Shown: positions 13,652-14,077 of the stretch, one piece after another
How positions within the stretch are numbered: the first letter of the stretch is position 1
How the letters are laid out: every line of letters begins with the position of its first letter
NCBI RefSeq assembly: GCF_938045405.1
Contig: NZ_CALIMW010000109.1
Location: forward strand, 1 to 14,077
Reading direction: 5' to 3'
Length of the DNA stretch: 14,077 nucleotides
From: an uncultured Campylobacter sp.
Lineage (GTDB): Bacteria > Campylobacterota > Campylobacteria > Campylobacterales > Campylobacteraceae
Position numbers and translations under genes: made by a program
Notes under the pieces: generated by a model
Seen by the model: the letters and a program-made list of their open reading frames with translations, nothing else
Told to the model about the DNA's origin: nothing
Databases searched by the model: none

Positions 13652-14077
13652 CTATCTTAGTAGCTTATAAATCCGCGCCGAATTGCTTAGATAAATCGGC
13701 TCAAACAAGTCTTTGTCGTAATTTTCTAGCACGAAGAGCTGAATGAAAGTCGATTCAAAGACTTTTTCATCTAAAATCAATATTCTTTCGTAGTCCGGTA
13801 AGAATATCACATAAAGATCGGAATTCTTATCTAATTGCTTAGATAATTTAACGAGCTTACCGTTTACCTCGCTCACTTGATAATATGTGTTGATCGGTAT
13901 CTTTTTGCCGTTATGAATCAGATATTCGGGATCGGCACTAGGTAACATATACTCGCCATTTATGCTAGCACTTTTCCCATCCTCACCGATTTCAATATCA
14001 TAGCCTATAACAGCCAGTGGATTCCAAGACTCTTTACCTGTTTCTATATCTACAGTAGAAAATTTTAAGATATTAGG
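13652..14077 (-). CDS. pglB: C-terminal part of STT3-type oligosaccharyltransferase PglB (partial)
   Basis: The frame is open from the window edge to TAG at 13654-13652, giving the last 141 residues; the ATG at 13948 is internal, not the start. The ending, with F-I-Q-L-F-V-L-E-N-Y-D-K-D-L-F-E-P and A-R-I-Y-K-L, matches from memory the C-terminus of epsilonproteobacterial PglB, where 'NYD(K/R)(D/E)LFE...KIYKL' is conserved. PglB transfers a lipid-linked heptasaccharide-type glycan to Asn in D/E-x-N-x-S/T sequons in the periplasm. Only the end of the periplasmic domain is here; the catalytic WWDYG motif and membrane part lie beyond the edge. Base composition is clearly more AT-rich than metE or the pat genes. 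No strong terminator follows. Which pgl copy or locus this is cannot be told. Confidence 0.8.
   Translation of the reverse strand, partial: PNILKFSTVDIETGKESWNPLAVIGYDIEIGEDGKSASINGEYMLPSADPEYLIHNGKKIPINTYYQVSEVNGKLVKLSKQLDKNSDLYVIFLPDYERILILDEKVFESTFIQLFVLENYDKDLFEPIYLSNSARIYKLLR

Overview
The window looks like chromosomal DNA of a higher-GC, host-associated Campylobacter (for example the C. gracilis / C. showae / C. rectus / C. concisus side of the genus). This rests on the gaps being full of AAATTT / TAAAATTT words, extended TGnTATAAT promoters, and typical campylobacterial genes: a PglB oligosaccharyltransferase tail, the peptidoglycan O-acetylation trio PatA-PatB-Ape1, MetE and a UGA-decoding selenoprotein. 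The species call is inference; no rRNA or other marker is present.

Left part (1-3339). A 26-codon C-terminal tail of an upstream gene ends at 82. A gene-free stretch (83-567) follows, whose first ~240 bases differ in composition from every other gap. A periplasmic thiol-disulfide isomerase (DsbC/DsbG type, minus) and elongation factor P (plus) diverge from an 88-bp region carrying two back-to-back extended -10 promoters; efp ends in a perfect hairpin terminator. Beyond it, on the minus strand, is a 77-residue SelW-like (Rdx family) selenoprotein. It has an in-frame TGA at the second position of its C-x-x-U motif, a plausible SECIS hairpin just downstream, its own ribosome site and a good terminator, and it is invisible to ordinary ORF calling. 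Upstream of it lies a calcineurin-like metallophosphoesterase.

Middle part (3702-9233). A compact minus-strand operon encodes PatA (MBOAT membrane acetyl-transporter), PatB (membrane-anchored SGNH O-acetyltransferase with a long Ser/Asn/Gln-rich linker) and Ape1 (SGNH lipoprotein, peptidoglycan O-acetylesterase). Translation is coupled: patA stop and patB start abut (TAGATG), and ape1 starts at a TTG inside the end of patB. Together they would add acetyl groups to peptidoglycan and remove them again. Upstream lies 1.6 kb with no credible gene, holding hairpins and degenerate repeats.

Right part (9234-14077). All genes are on the minus strand: an unrecognised lipoprotein, cobalamin-independent methionine synthase MetE with all four zinc ligands, a 354-base gap with a structured segment, a small outer-membrane beta-barrel protein, and the AT-rich C-terminal end of PglB running off the window. 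PglB and PatB may be connected: the PatB linker holds one full campylobacterial N-glycosylation sequon (EQNLT).

I found no CRISPR array, tRNA, rRNA, insertion sequence or phage gene.
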